Made by a program: the position numbers and the translations under genes. Below are positions 36,594 to 48,059 of a DNA stretch of 64,000 nt, piece by piece. Each line of letters opens with the position of its first letter. Within the stretch, counting starts at the first letter, position 1. The stretch spans positions 163,151 to 227,150 of the forward strand of contig CAJNOI010000148.1 of assembly GCA_905250115.1 (NCBI GenBank), in the 5' to 3' direction. The notes under the pieces are model-generated. The model ran no database searches, was not told where the DNA came from, and saw nothing but the letters and a program-made list of their open reading frames with translations. This stretch comes from Adineta steineri. Lineage: Eukaryota > Rotifera > Eurotatoria > Adinetida > Adinetidae.

Positions 36594-37215
36594 CAGGGTT
36601 CCGAATGGTAAGTGTACACAGCAGAAGAAAAATAGGTGAAACACTTGCGACTTTTGTAATACATGCTGTTTTACACATTGCTGGCGAAAACAAAATGTGC
36701 ACGGTACACTCTGCGAACAAAATTAACACTTTGTTTTTTTTAAGCCATAAATTGATTTCTTTTCTACTTAAATTTAAATGGATTAATTTTGATGAGAGTT
36801 GTTCAAGATGGTTGTACAATTATTGTAGAATTAAACTTAGTATAGAAGTTGATTCAATATGGTTTTGTGATGAGCATATAGACATGCATTATCCAGTAAA
36901 AGAAAACGAAACTGATAGTGAAAATGAAAATTTTGACTGATTTGTTACTAATGTTATAATGTTATTTTTTTCTCGAAATAGTTTCTTTTAGAAATGTTCC
37001 TATTCATGTCAGATTACATAATTGTGTGCGTATTAATTGTGTATTTAGTATTATTCAGTATGTATTTGTTTTACATTCTTCACTAGCAAAAAATATGAAC
37101 ACTTTCTATATTTCACGATTATAATTAGATTCAATTTATACACTTTGGTACACTCTGCTTTCAAAAACATAGTGTACAGAAACATTTTTCTTCTAAATTC
37201 TATTCGGAACCCTGA
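36594..37215. mobile_element. Small DNA-transposon-like element with CAGGGTTCCGAAT ends
   Basis: TCAGGGTTCCGAAT at 36594 and its reverse complement ATTCGGAACCCTGA at 37202-37215 bound a 620-bp segment. A GTGTAC motif lies a little inside each end. An open frame runs to 36940 and ends in a Cys/Trp-containing acidic tail; it could be a transposase remnant, but I do not recognise it. No target-site duplication is clear. Confidence 0.5.
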
Positions 37216-37735
37216 TCTGTACTAATCTAGTCTTAGCTTCGATCAGTTTTAGCGAATGACATGAACGTTCCTACGATTTCTAGTCATTTTGAGTCAATTC
37301 CAATCAATTTCAAACAATTCTACTATTGGAACCGAAACAAATTGAAATTGGTGCATGCCTAGGTTTTACCACTAAACAAGATTTATGATCAAGTCTGTTA
37401 TACCTTCAGCATAAGTATTTTCACAATTGTATGAAGTTAACAGACAATAACATATACGAGTGAAAACAGTACAAACTAACCAGACTATTTTCTGGGTATG
37501 ACACACAATGGTCTGTTATATTTCAATTCGAATTTAAATTAAAAAGAAGACTTTATTTAAAATTGAAATGTGAAGGATACAGAAACTAGAAAGTCATTGT
37601 TCACTCAATAAAGCGTGTGGGTGTGGATGAAGGTTGTCTATTGGTCAAAAATCCACACTTACATTCACTCCATCCCCGTTCTGAGAACGGGTACGCGAGC
37701 ACCACTCTCGTTCATGGGAATGGAACGAGAATTTT
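37216..37735. other. Intergenic region
   Basis: No gene recognised; a hairpin element occupies 37614-37677. Confidence 0.4.
37614..37677. repeat. Palindromic hairpin element, diverged
   Basis: GTGTGGGTGTGGATGAAGGT, loop TTGTCTATTGG, then ATCCACACTTACATTCACTC. Confidence 0.55.
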
Positions 37736-37771
37736 ACACCCCTAACTACACCCACAAACCCGTCCACATCC
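37736..37771. repeat. C-rich hairpin half-element
   Basis: ACACCCCTAACTACACCCAC and then AAACCCGTCCACATCC; marks the left edge of the duplicated promoter block. Confidence 0.5.
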
Positions 37772-37776
37772 AGCCT

Positions 37777-37989
37777 CCATTTCTGTTCTAGAAGCGGATT
37801 TTTTCTCAGTATATTTGTTTCCGCGCGCGCTTCAAACGTCATCTTCTTCCATTTTTGTTGCGCGATCGTTAATTTTTTCAGTATTTTTTTTGTGCGCGCT
37901 CTTCAGACATCATATTCTGCCATTTCTGTTCTGTAATTGGGCTTTTTCCCCAGTGCATTTGTTTGTGCGCGCTCTTTAAAGTCGACGCA
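37777..37989 (+). repeat. Three 70-bp tandem repeats upstream of a TATA promoter
   Basis: Units begin CCATTTCTGTTCT or a close variant at about 37777, 37848 and 37919 and end in a GTGCGCGCTCTTCA-like stretch. The first contains TTCTAGAA (37786-37793), a two-site heat-shock-element core. The homologous block at 21 kb has a single unit. Confidence 0.6.
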
Positions 37990-38875
37990 GTTCTCACACA
38001 ACTAGTGTACATTTGCCGCCGATATATAAATAGAAGCTCTGAATTTCGTTTGGTCTTCATTGCAACAAAACGGTGAGTATAGTTTAACATGTATTACTCA
38101 TTCTATTTATTGGACGCATGTTTTTCTTGTGAGTTGTTTGTGGAGGTAAGCCTGTGGTACAGGCTACATTTTACGAACAAATCATATTTACTTCACGTAA
38201 GTCAAGGATCAGACCTTATCGCGAACATAAGTTGTAGCTTGTTTTCGAATCGTTTTCGCTGAGTTGCAGGTTCGGGTATGGATGTATGTTATCGAAGACA
38301 ATGTGTTGATACAGAACCGATAAAGATGAAGCAATATCCGAGCGAGTTTACGCTAAACTTTCCGTCAGATGAGATTTGATTTGCCCAGTTTTGTAGGCTA
38401 TCATTTACCCCCGGAGATTCGGCTTTGATGATGACTGTTCGTAATTTCAAAGATGGGTGTGGATGTCCTTTGTATTATACTGCCATCATTTTTCGGGTCC
38501 TGTTGTCTATATGAAGTGCTTCACATAAAACTGTAAATATCACTTTTCTATATGAGATGTTTTGTTCATATTGGAAAGTGAAGCATTATTACCATGTTCG
38601 TTATAGATATTCATTTCAAGTAACAAAGGATGACTTAGCTATGCTGGCTCGATTTGTATCTGGAGGATGAGTTTACAAATGAAAATAATAATTCCAAGTC
38701 ATCATACGTCATGTTTCGTCCCTTCTTAAGAGAATCATCAGCTGGCACGGACCATAAAAGAGGAGATTTTAATTAAATGAATGAAATTAGAGAATGTGGG
38801 TATGGGTATGAATGAAATATTCTTCTACCCCCAACCCCACGCGCATAGATGCCTACATGCACCCAGAACCTCGAA
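37900..38875 (+). repeat. Promoter-bearing block (copy 2, without a gene)
   Basis: Homologous to 21060-22005, including GATATATAAATAGAAGC (TATA at about 38021), the leader, a GTGAGTAT donor near 38071 and the intron-like stretch. No Hsp70 coding sequence follows; within 500 bp comes a 100-N gap. Confidence 0.7.
38790..38873. repeat. Palindromic hairpin element, diverged
   Basis: GAATGTGGGTATGGGTATGA, loop ATATTCTTCT, then C-rich stretches. It is the counterpart of 21931-22007, so it predates that duplication. Confidence 0.6.
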
Positions 38876-39049
38876 AAAGCTCGTTTTTACTGTCGAAAAA
38901 TGCTAAAAATCGAAACAAAAACTCATTTATCTCGAAACTAGTTTTTTTACCAAAATTATGAGATATTCCCCCTTTTTCTCGTAAACGGTTTGACCGATTA
39001 AGCCGAAAATGTTGTTTATAGCACTACAAGTAATTTGTGGGATGTATAT

Positions 39050-39118
39050 CTTGAGGGTGTGGGTGTGGATGGGATAGTCTCGTTTTTTCATGCACACCCA
39101 CACCCACACCCACACCCA
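39050..39118. repeat. Palindromic hairpin element, well preserved
   Basis: CTTGAGGGTGTGGGTGTGGA, loop GATAGTCTCGTTTTTTC, then four CACACCCA-type units. Confidence 0.8.
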
Positions 39119-39392
39119 ACCTGTATTCCTGGGTGAAAAACTTTGCTGTTTCGTAAAGAAAGCACGTGACACTGTCGTATTTTTCTTCTGGTTTGGAGAG
39201 AAAGTCTCCTGATCAACTCTTGTTTTCAACGAAAAAACTCTGACTTTTAAAATTTGGATTTGGCAACTCTGACCCCCCAGTGAAAAATTTCGGTCAAAAA
39301 ATCATGATTATTTCGGATTATGAGCAACCTAATCAGATTATTTCCAGAAAAAGTCTCTTTTTTCAGAAGAATCCGATTATAATTGATTATTT

Positions 39393-39492
39393 NNNNNNNN
39401 NNNNNNNNNNNNNNNNNNNNNNNNNNNNNNNNNNNNNNNNNNNNNNNNNNNNNNNNNNNNNNNNNNNNNNNNNNNNNNNNNNNNNNNNNNNN
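39393..39492. other. Scaffold gap of 100 N
   Basis: A run of exactly 100 undetermined bases. The true gap size is unknown. Any gene driven by the promoter at 38.0 kb could be hidden here. Confidence 0.95.
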
Positions 39493-39736
39493 TGCGTGTG
39501 CTTCGACTGCAAATGGAAAAAAACGCAAATATTGCTTTTCACGATATCAATCTAATTTCTCATTGGCTAGATTTTATTATAAGTTATTGGCATCGATATG
39601 TTATTTATATGTATAGTAATCCGACTTTCAGTTGCACATAAAAATTTGATAGAATCCAGGAACATGTCAATTTTGTTCTTTCAACCTCTCATCAATACTA
39701 TATGAGGAATATCAACGAATAAATTATAGTTCTTTC

Positions 39737-39807
39737 TCTGAGGGTGTGGGTGTGGGTGTGAGTGAGTATTCTATTTTTTCTTTTTCATCCACACCCACAC
39801 CCTTAAG
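39737..39807. repeat. Palindromic hairpin element, best-preserved copy
   Basis: CTGAGGGTGTGGGTGTGGGT, loop GAGTATTCTATTTTTTC, then ATCCACACCCACACCCTTAA. Confidence 0.85.
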
Positions 39808-40817
39808 AATCTATAAGAAGTTATGTGCTTTGTTGCTTGAATTTGATGTGATCATCGTTGTTACTGGCATCGAATGTGCTTAATAGCGACTATTCTTTCG
39901 CGGAATGTATTAAAATGTCTTTTTATAGCAGCAACCACATAGAAAGTCAATTTTTTTCTTCTGCTTATGCTCACATGGTTTGAAATGAAATAATACAGTG
40001 TTCTTTACCTTTTCATGAAAAGAAAAAAAACACTACTTATTGGTTACTAAGTATGTTTTCATGTTGTTGTTGCGTTTGAATTCTGATCATTTTTTTTTTT
40101 GATTTACCAACTTTACTTTTTCTTTGTCGGTTGTGAAAAATAACTTCGTCATTTTAATAAACTACCTTCATCGTTCGCTTCCAACATACATTAAAAAGTA
40201 AAAAAATATTACCAAGAATTCTAGCAAATAATTCATTCAATTTAAATTATTGTTGACGTGGTGAGTTTTTGACTATTTTCATGTTTCATCCGATCAGTAT
40301 TTCACACAAATATAAACAATGTTTCAACTTGAACTAACAGATTGAAAATAGGCTGATCAGTTATTTTGTATAATTTATGAAGATTCTTCATATCATTCTG
40401 TAATGAAAAGATGTTAAGAATTCTCGAAGGTTTATTAGCATATTTATTCATAACCTGACTTTTCAATGTAAAACTTACGTAAAAAACTATAGTTTCGAAT
40501 GGTATACTCAAAGAATCTTTGTTAATTATGAGCAATTTTCGAAGATCTAGCAAAAGAGAAACTAGTACTTGGTCTACTACTTTTGCTAAAAACTATACAC
40601 TGGCTCTAGACGTTATATATGTTTAGTAGTAGCCTCATTCTCATTGAATATCACTCACACTGAGTTTATGCAATTTTTAGTCTATGATCATACAGTATCT
40701 TCAGATAAATTGATTAGTGAAATTTAGAGTTGAAAGTGTGTATGTATATATGAGTTATAGACGTTAGAAACTCTTGAAAATCGTTGAATCTTTTAAAAAA
40801 ATTCTCGAATTAATCTT

Positions 40818-40868
40818 CTTGAAGGTGTCGGTGCGTGAAATGATTTAACACAGACATCTACATCCTAC
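40818..40868. repeat. Hairpin element, strongly diverged
   Basis: CTTGAAGGTGTCGGTGCGTG and CAGACATCTACATCCTA. Confidence 0.45.
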
Positions 40869-41063
40869 TTTCATTAACAAAATACGCTAGCGTAAGAATG
40901 CATTCTCTATGAAACACGTTGTTGAGATTTATTAGTAATACGAATACTACAAAGAAACGTACTCGACTAATTAATACATTTTATTTGAATTCAGTTATGA
41001 TGCTAATTTTATTTGTAGACTATTTATTGTGTTTCTTATTCGAAAATATCCATTCATATAAAC

Positions 41064-44000
41064 ATGGCTACAGATGGAAATGTTGATCCACAACAGTTTA
41101 CACGTGTATCAGATATTGTCAAAGAACCACAAAAGATGCTCATGCCAATTGAAGGGTACGAAGAAATGCCAATAGTGCCATTGGAGGAAGCTGTTGGACC
41201 ACTTGTTTCGATTTTACCTAAAGTTCAAAATTATGCTTATGTGGCGAAAGAACGATGTGAATCCGTACCTCCCGATGATCTAACACAGGATGAATCAGCT
41301 TCTATCATGCTTTACTCCATGGAATGGGAACCACATGACAAATGTTTGTATTTTGCCCTCAATGCAGCTCTTCGCACTGAAGATAGGCGAAAACTAAAAC
41401 CATGGTTCTTGTATTTGAAACTTGTTCTTACAGCGCTCGAAAAATTACCATCTACACGATGCCATGTCTTTCGTGGAGTGAATTTAGATCTATCTAATCA
41501 ATATTCTAAAGGAAAAAAATTTGTCTGGTGGGGATTTTCTTCATGTACCACATCAATAGAAGTACTCGAAAACGAACAATTTTTAGACAAAACTGGCGAA
41601 AGAACAATGTTTACTATCGAATGTGATAGTGGCAAAGATATCAGTCGTCATTCGTATTTTCAATCGGAAGAAGAAGTTCTTCTTTTGGCTGCTCGACAAT
41701 TTATTGTAGTAGGCTGTCTTCGACCAGCACCAGGTCTTCATATGATTCAATTAAAAGAAACAAAGCCTCCAATTACTCTTTTACAACCGGCTACAAATCA
41801 AGCTATAGAAATTGAACCATCGCCGAGTAAGAAAAAAACTATTTCATTGGTTGAAAAATAAAATGTTAAATATAGAACAATTTGGTAGAAAACTACTTAT
41901 GAGTCATGAAGTTACGATGCTAGCTCATTTCTAAAAGAGTGAATTTTCCTAAGATCCCTGACTAAATTCTACATATGCCAAAATTTTTGCACAAAATTAT
42001 CTGGTAGTTTTTCCTATAAAGCATAAAAATTTTAGGAATAAGATATAGACACTTAATGTGAGCGTATTTAATACTATTATTGTTGGTATGTTTTCTTTCT
42101 GAAGGAATTGTGAATTCAGACAGATCTTGATCAGTACGTTTTAACACTATACCAATCAGATTTTTAGATCTTACCGTCCTAGATCGACTATCCCCTAACG
42201 AGTCTTCAAGGAAGTTCCCAATGTAATTCTGACGGGTTTGGATGTAGTCAAAGGAGTATTTATTATCACCGACACCTCACCCTCATCTAAAAGAATTTTG
42301 TCTTTGAAAGTTAAAAAATTTTCTTTTATAAATCAGTATCATTTCGTGTTTTATCGTTAGAAAAACATTTTCTCAAAAAAAAATAAATATTTCATAGAGA
42401 AAACTTTGTGATTTATATTTACAAGATAAAGTATGAACAAGTTCCCTTTCTTTATATCTTTATTGGAAAAATCTAAAATTATAAAATTGAATTTTCATTC
42501 GTTCCATTTTAAAATATTTCAAAAATTAAATGATAGTTCTAATACTCGAAATAATTATTATTTATTTATTTATTTATTGTTGTCCAATAAAATCATTGTA
42601 TTCTCTTTTTATTAAGATCTTGGTCTACTAAATCAATCTACAACTAGTACTGCAACTATATCAAAAAATCCAATAACAACAAATCAAATATCAACTCAAT
42701 CTGCAATAAAACAAAGTATGTTTCATTAAATAAAAAATAGTTTTATTATCTTTAAAATTGGGATAGAACTTTCATAAATCATTTTTATTAATTAAGTAAC
42801 AATAAAAATTAATTTCCGAAATAGTATTATTCTTTGGATAAGAAATAACAATTTCTCTTGAAATAATATTCATAAAATTATTCATAGTTTAGTTCTTTTC
42901 TATTTATATATCACTAAATAGGACACTGAAATGATATTTCATCTATTGTTTTCCACTTATTTTTCTTATTGAGATATTGAGAATATGATTAAATAAATGT
43001 TTTAAAATGAAAGTTCTTGTGAAACATAACAAAGTTTATTTTCATTTAAAATATTTTTTTGCAAATTAATTTATATGAATAAGAACTAAATTTAAAATCG
43101 AAAGTTTTCTTTTCTAATTAAAATAAGCATTTATAGAATTGCTAATCAAATTAATCAGTTCGAATAGTTTTTTGAAAAAGAAAATAATGCTCTCTTAAGA
43201 ATTGAATAGATTTATTGAAAATTAAAATTAATTTCATTGACTTTGTCTTTCATCTTAAAAATATTTTCATTGTATTCTGATTAATTAGTTTATTAATTAT
43301 TAAAAATATAATAAAATTCATTTTACAAATAATATCATTATTTCATCTATAGAATTTATTCAAAATATTTATCTATGTTAATAAGAATAATTCGATTAAA
43401 TATTTTCAATTCATTTTTTAGTTTAAATATTTATTCTAAAACAATTCTGTTTAATAAATAATTTTAAAAATCATTTATTCTATTCACTATTTTTTATAAA
43501 ATAATTCATTTTTTTGTTTTTAAATTACTTATTCTAATAGCAAATTCAAATCTAAACAAATTTCTGAGAATAAATAGAATTTTTATTTTTTTTCATTTGA
43601 AAAATCTCTTATTAATATTTTAATGGAAAGATTTTATTGTTTTTAAATTTCTGAATAAACTTAAGTTAAGTTTAACTCTTTAGTTTAGAATTTTCAAATA
43701 AAAGAATTATTATTTAATTTATTAACAAAAAGAAATTTTAAATCGATTTTATTTAAAACATTGAAATAAAAATGAGTTTCATGTAAAAAAATATTTTTCT
43801 GAATTAAACTTTTATGAGAATCAAATGAAGAGTTTTTAATTAAAAAATCTGAGGAAATTCTTTGAAATTAATTTTGTTCGATTAAAAATTAAATTTAACA
43901 AAATGAAAACATTATTTTATAAAAACAAAGTCAAATACAAGTTTTTCTTCTTATTTTCGCTGTTGTTTGATTTAAACAAGAATGAAAAAGATTTTGAATC

Positions 44001-44936
44001 AAAAGAAAATCTTTTATTTCAGAACAAATTCAAACAAAAAAGAATAAATTTCAACAATTTGCAATTACTGTTGCCGGAGGAAATGGACAAGGAGATAAAT
44101 TAAATCAACTCGATTGTCCTGAAGGGATCTTTATTGATAATGATAAATCGATTTATATTGCTGATCTTTTCAATCATCGTATTATTAAATGGAAACTGAA
44201 TTCAAATACTGGTCAAGTCGTTGCAGGTGGAAATGGACAAGGAAATCAAAATAATCAATTGAATGAGCCAAGAGGTGTAATTTTTGATAAAAAGAACAAT
44301 TCTTTTATTATTTCTGATAAAGGGAACAAACGAGTAATTCGATATTTTGATCAAAATCAAACAAATCAACAAATTACTATTTCGAATATTGATTGTGGTG
44401 ATCTCACAATCGATAAAAAAGGATTTATTTATGTTTCTGATCTGGAGAATCATGAAGTAAGACGATGGAAACAAGGAGATGAAAAAGGTGAATTAGTTGC
44501 AGGTAGAAATGGTCAAGGAAATAATCTTAATCAACTCAACTATCCTACTTTTATGTTTATTGGTGAAGATTATTCTCTTTATATATCAGATACTAGGAAT
44601 CATCGTGTAATGAAATGGGAAAAAGATGCAAAAGAAGGAATTATCGTTGCTGGTGGAAATGGCAAAGGAAATAGTCTCAACCAATTGTCTTCTCCTCAAG
44701 GAGTGATTGTTGATGATTTGGGTCAAATCTATGTGGCAGATTTTGGGAATGATCGAGTAATGCGTTGGTGTGAAGGAGATAAAGAAGGTGAAATTGTTGT
44801 TGGTGGAAATGGTCACGGAAATCAATCAAATCAATTGCATTATCCCACAGGTTTATTATTTGATAGCGAAGAAAATCTTTATGTTGCTGATGCGATAAAT
44901 CACCGAGTCCAAAAATATGAAAAAATTTTAAACTGA
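41064..44936 (+). CDS. ART-NHL fusion protein, copy 1
   Basis: Exons 41064-41826, 42617-42715 and 44023-44936. The joins are phase 1 at GTAAG and GTATG donors and AAG and CAG acceptors. The total of 1776 nt gives 591 residues. Read unspliced, exon 1 would continue 12 codons past the donor and stop at 41861. Residues about 70-230 are an ART with R137 (VFRGV), the FSSCTTS serine block (159-164) and E202-E-E204. The 33-residue Ser/Thr-rich linker is a separate exon. Six NHL blades follow, each with GGNGxGxxLNQL and a [IV]xDxxNxxV motif. There is no signal peptide or helix, so it is probably cytosolic. I infer that the propeller recognises a ligand and the ART modifies arginine of a partner. The catalytic residues are intact. 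Confidence 0.8.
42233..42290. repeat. Hairpin element inside intron 1 of ART-NHL copy 1
   Basis: GGGTTTGGATGTAGTCAAAG, loop GAGTATTTATTATC, then ACCGACACCTCACCCTCAT. The paralogue at 58 kb has no element at this position. Confidence 0.55.
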
Positions 44937-45385
44937 AAATATTTTTAATTTAATTTGATAAGACTTTGATTTTTATTTTTGAAAATAGATAAAGAACATT
45001 AGTTTATGAAGAAATCTTGAAGAACATAAATAAAAATCAATAAATAAAACTTCTTTCAATAAAATAAATATATTTTTTTTTGATTTTTAAAAAAAAATAA
45101 ATAATTATTAATTTTAATTGTAAGCTGAAAAAAACCAAAATGAATAAAAGAATTCGAAAGAAAATTAATATAAAAAAATTTAATTTTTATAGGAAAATCA
45201 AATAAAATATTTTTCAAACTGAGAAAACATTGAAATTAATAAAAAAAAACTTGTAAGTAGAAGTTTTATTAGATTTATTTTTGTGATTTTATGATTTATT
45301 GAGAAAGGGAGGAGAGTAGAAAAAAGATAAATGAATAAGAATAAAATCTGTCGAAATCAAAAAATTCGATTAAGAAAACCCATTT
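42460..45385 (+). repeat. Direct duplication, NHL tail cassette copy 1
   Basis: Homologous to about 59130-62030 in the same orientation. It covers the end of intron 1, the linker exon, the 1.3-kb intron 2, the NHL exon and about 440 bp of 3' flank. Intron 2 has long nearly identical stretches (for example around 43660-43760 and 60410-60520). Confidence 0.85.
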
Positions 45386-45672
45386 TCTAAAAGAAAACAT
45401 TGTTAAACGAAAACAAAATTCTAAAAATTACTTTTACATTTCAATAATAAAAATAGTATAAAATAAACAACTAAAATAAAAAGATGGTGAAAAAAAATTG
45501 AATGATTTTTCTCATTTATTCATAAATAACAGAAAATAAAAAAATCTCTCAATTAGACGATTATTTACCAAGTCAATAAATATTGTTCACTTAAAGAAAA
45601 TAATCAAATTAAAATTCAATATTTAACAATAGAAAATAATTCAAATAAATTATATAAATATTTTATTTCACT

Positions 45673-45744
45673 AGAGTGTGGGTGTGGGTGTGACTTGGTA
45701 TGTGAATACAATATCAATATATAATGCCCACACCCACACCCTCT
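45673..45744. repeat. Palindromic hairpin element, well preserved
   Basis: GAGTGTGGGTGTGGGTGTGA, a longer 30-bp loop, then GCCCACACCCACACCCTCTC. Confidence 0.8.
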
Positions 45745-46303
45745 CATTCTAAGAACAGCATGTCTTGATATGTATGAAGACAGTTCTATACCATCCAGTT
45801 ATCTCTCCCAAGTGATATAGCAAAGATGTATTCTTCTTCATGAGATACCACTAGATACCGAACATACTTAACATATACTCGACTCTCCACAATTTGAAAA
45901 CAAATAGACTGTGTCGTTACTTCTTCTCTTTTTTTTCTCTCTGCTCAATATTTTTACTACCCTGTATTACCTTTTAACCTCATATTATCTCGCATTGTTC
46001 AATTTTACTTTTTTTCGTTCGTTCGTCTCGGTCTATTGCATTTTCTTTTGTACTTTTTTTTATTATATGTCCAATTTTAAATTTAGGACCCTAGGATGAA
46101 CCTCTGATTCTAGAAACTACATGTATCAATACGTATGAAGACATTTTGATACCATCCATTCATCCCTCTTAAGTGATAATGCAAAGATTTTTTCTTCTTC
46201 TTTATTAAATAGTCGTAGATACGGGACACACTTAACACACACTCAACTCTTCATACTTTTCAAACAAAAAGAATCGATTTCATCTTTACTTTTTCTTTTT
46301 TTT
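45745..46303 (+). repeat. Two diverged 195-bp direct repeats between hairpins
   Basis: TCTAAGAACAGCATGTCTTG... (45746-45940) and TCTAGAAACTACATGTATCA... (46109-46303) align along their length, sharing TATGAAGACA, GATACCATCCA, CTTAACA and ACTC blocks. The first starts at the end of one hairpin and the second ends at the start of the next. Confidence 0.6.
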
Positions 46304-46395
46304 TGAGGGTTTCGATGACGGTGTGGGTGTGGATGTAGATGTAGATGTGAGTGTGGGTGTGATAAATAAGACACATCCACCCACACCCACACCCT
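46303..46395. repeat. Palindromic hairpin element, expanded
   Basis: TTGAGGGTTTCGATGACGGT, GTGTGGATGTAGATG expansions, loop GATAAATAAGAC, then CACCCACACCCACACCC. Confidence 0.75.
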
Positions 46396-46631
46396 ATAAT
46401 ACAATATAATTATAAAGTTTTATTCGAGTATCACGATTTGTTATTATTGGCAAAGATGAATTACAGAAACCAATACCCAGATCATATTGTTCATTAGTAA
46501 GTAGATAATTTCCTATGTATGTCCAATAAATTGAACCCATTGTAGAATAAATCTCCGCTATATCAATAGAACAATTTAATTCGTTGTCATTTAAATACGC
46601 CTGATAAATCGTTAACGCTTGTTGATAGTTT
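46394..46631 (-). pseudogene. TPR remnant
   Basis: About 78 open codons on the minus strand reading YQQALTIYQAYL, IAEIYSTMGSIYW and IGNYLLTNEQY, which is TPR-like (A-x-I-Y, G-x-I-Y). It is preceded by an in-frame TGA and ends with a TAG overlapping the edge of a hairpin element. It may be the last scrap of an ART-TPR gene. Confidence 0.4.
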
Positions 46632-46862
46632 GGTCAAATAATGTTTATATCTTAACATCAAATGAGTTTCAGTAAATCAAGACTTTTGAGCTGAACTTGA
46701 TTATTTTCACATAAATAAGCTGTAGTCAAGATCTCAACTTGAAAGTGAGAATATAGATGCATCCAAGGATTCAATATCTATACTTTAAATCACAGTCGGA
46801 AGATTTATTTATGAATCGAAGAACAAAAATCAAGAAAAATTTAATAGTGCGAAAGTATTCTC

Positions 46863-48059
46863 TTATGGAAGATTGCCATCTCCTACACATTCATACCAAC
46901 TTGGATCGACTTCGCATGTATCTTGAACTAGATTAGCAATGCGTATCATATCATCATCGCTAATAGTAAATGGATTCGAGAGAATATCAAGATTTTCTTT
47001 CATGTGTGTTTCATTCATTGATCGTGGATTTGAGGCAACACCTTGTTGATGTATCCATCGCAATAGAACTTGTGCTTCAGTACGTTTATAAGTTCTAGCC
47101 AATGAAATAATCAAAGGATCTTGAAGTAATGTCGGGTACATGCCTGTTACTTTACCTTCATGCGTAACAGGAAATTGATGGGCATCAAGTGCTCCTATTG
47201 GTGAATAAGCTACTAATTGAATATTATTCTTTTGACAAAATTTAAGTAAATCAGCTCGTCCAGTTCGATAATTGTATGGATTAAATGCAACTTGATTGAT
47301 ACTTGGTAATAACATTTTAGCATCAATAATTTCTTGCAGATGTGTTGTATTATAATTTGATACGCCAATAGAGCGTACTATTCCACGATTAAATAATGTT
47401 ATCATAGCAGACCAAGTTGAAAGACGACAACTTTTTTCATCATATGTCAAAGGATTACTCATATTACATGTTGGATCAGAACTCTTTGGTATATATGATT
47501 CACGAGGATGTTTCATGACTGGCCAGTGTACAAGTAATAGATCGATCCAACTTGTCTGTAGTTCTTGTAAAATACCCATCGCTTGATTGATTGTATCATT
47601 GAAACCTAAACCAAACTCTGGTCCAACTTTGCTTAAAATGAAAATTTCTGATCGATTGACGCCACTTTGTTGAATACCTCGAGCAACAGATTTCTGATTA
47701 TAGTATGAATTACAACAATCAAGTCGACGTCCGCCGACTTTATTCAACCAAATATACACTGCTTTTTGTGTATTAAGTCCGCAGCCAGGTGGCGGTGGAA
47801 TAACGTGACCAGAAAAATCAGTATGTGGTTCAATACCACATTCAGGATATGTACCGTAAGGTTCGTTATTTTTACCATAGAATCCAAGTCCAAGGCCAAT
47901 AGCTGGCATTCGAATGTTCCTCTCAGCAGCATTGAATAGAGGAAATGAATAGGCATCAGTCGATGCCGATGAAACTGATCGAAAATTATGAGTGTGTGGA
48001 TGCACCAAAAAAATCGTTAAAGCAAAAGTGAGAGGAGAACATAACAGAGACAGTTTCAT
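46863..48059 (-). CDS. Aldo/keto reductase with N-terminal signal sequence
   Basis: Single exon, 398 residues. Residues 1-22 are a signal-peptide-like hydrophobic stretch (LLCSPLTFALTIFLV). The (beta/alpha)8 aldo/keto reductase barrel starts near 50 with MPAIGLGLG. The catalytic tetrad is visible: D114 and Y119 in LDCCNSYYN, K144 in LSKVG, H178 in LLVHWP. GVSNYN (about 235) and VAYSPIGAL fit the substrate and cofactor loops, and an IxxNPRSMNETHMKENLDI segment replaces the usual VIPKS..RIxEN NADPH-binding motif. The insert at 60-95 (PYGTYPECGIEPHTDFSG...PPPPGCG) is cysteine-containing and longer than usual. With a signal peptide it would act in the secretory path or outside, unusual for this NADPH-dependent family. 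Substrate unknown. Confidence 0.85.
   Translation of the reverse strand: MKLSLLCSPLTFALTIFLVHPHTHNFRSVSSASTDAYSFPLFNAAERNIRMPAIGLGLGFYGKNNEPYGTYPECGIEPHTDFSGHVIPPPPGCGLNTQKAVYIWLNKVGGRRLDCCNSYYNQKSVARGIQQSGVNRSEIFILSKVGPEFGLGFNDTINQAMGILQELQTSWIDLLLVHWPVMKHPRESYIPKSSDPTCNMSNPLTYDEKSCRLSTWSAMITLFNRGIVRSIGVSNYNTTHLQEIIDAKMLLPSINQVAFNPYNYRTGRADLLKFCQKNNIQLVAYSPIGALDAHQFPVTHEGKVTGMYPTLLQDPLIISLARTYKRTEAQVLLRWIHQQGVASNPRSMNETHMKENLDILSNPFTISDDDMIRIANLVQDTCEVDPSWYECVGDGNLP

Larger units (their letters stand above)
39493..41063. other. Intergenic region before ART-NHL gene 1
   Basis: Mostly AT-rich. A minus-strand frame at 40553-40302 (LRKLLIINKDSLSIPFETI...PIFNLLVQVETLFI) reads like a fragment of the F-box/LRR family but is too short to be sure. 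Hairpins lie at 39737-39807 and 40818-40868. Confidence 0.4.
44937..46390. other. 3' flank of ART-NHL copy 1 and repeat-rich spacer
   Basis: The AT-rich flank is shared with 61.6-62.0 kb up to about 45385. Then come unique DNA, a hairpin, a 195-bp sequence present twice, and a second hairpin. Confidence 0.5.

Noticed and set aside
36542-36940. 132-codon frame over the hairpin and the TIR element as a normal gene
   Set aside because: Its first third is translation of the TGTGGG repeat; only the part inside the element might be a transposase relic.
40302-40553. 83-codon minus-strand frame resembling an F-box/LRR family piece
   Set aside because: Resemblance rests on a few hydrophobic positions; mentioned only within the intergenic entry.
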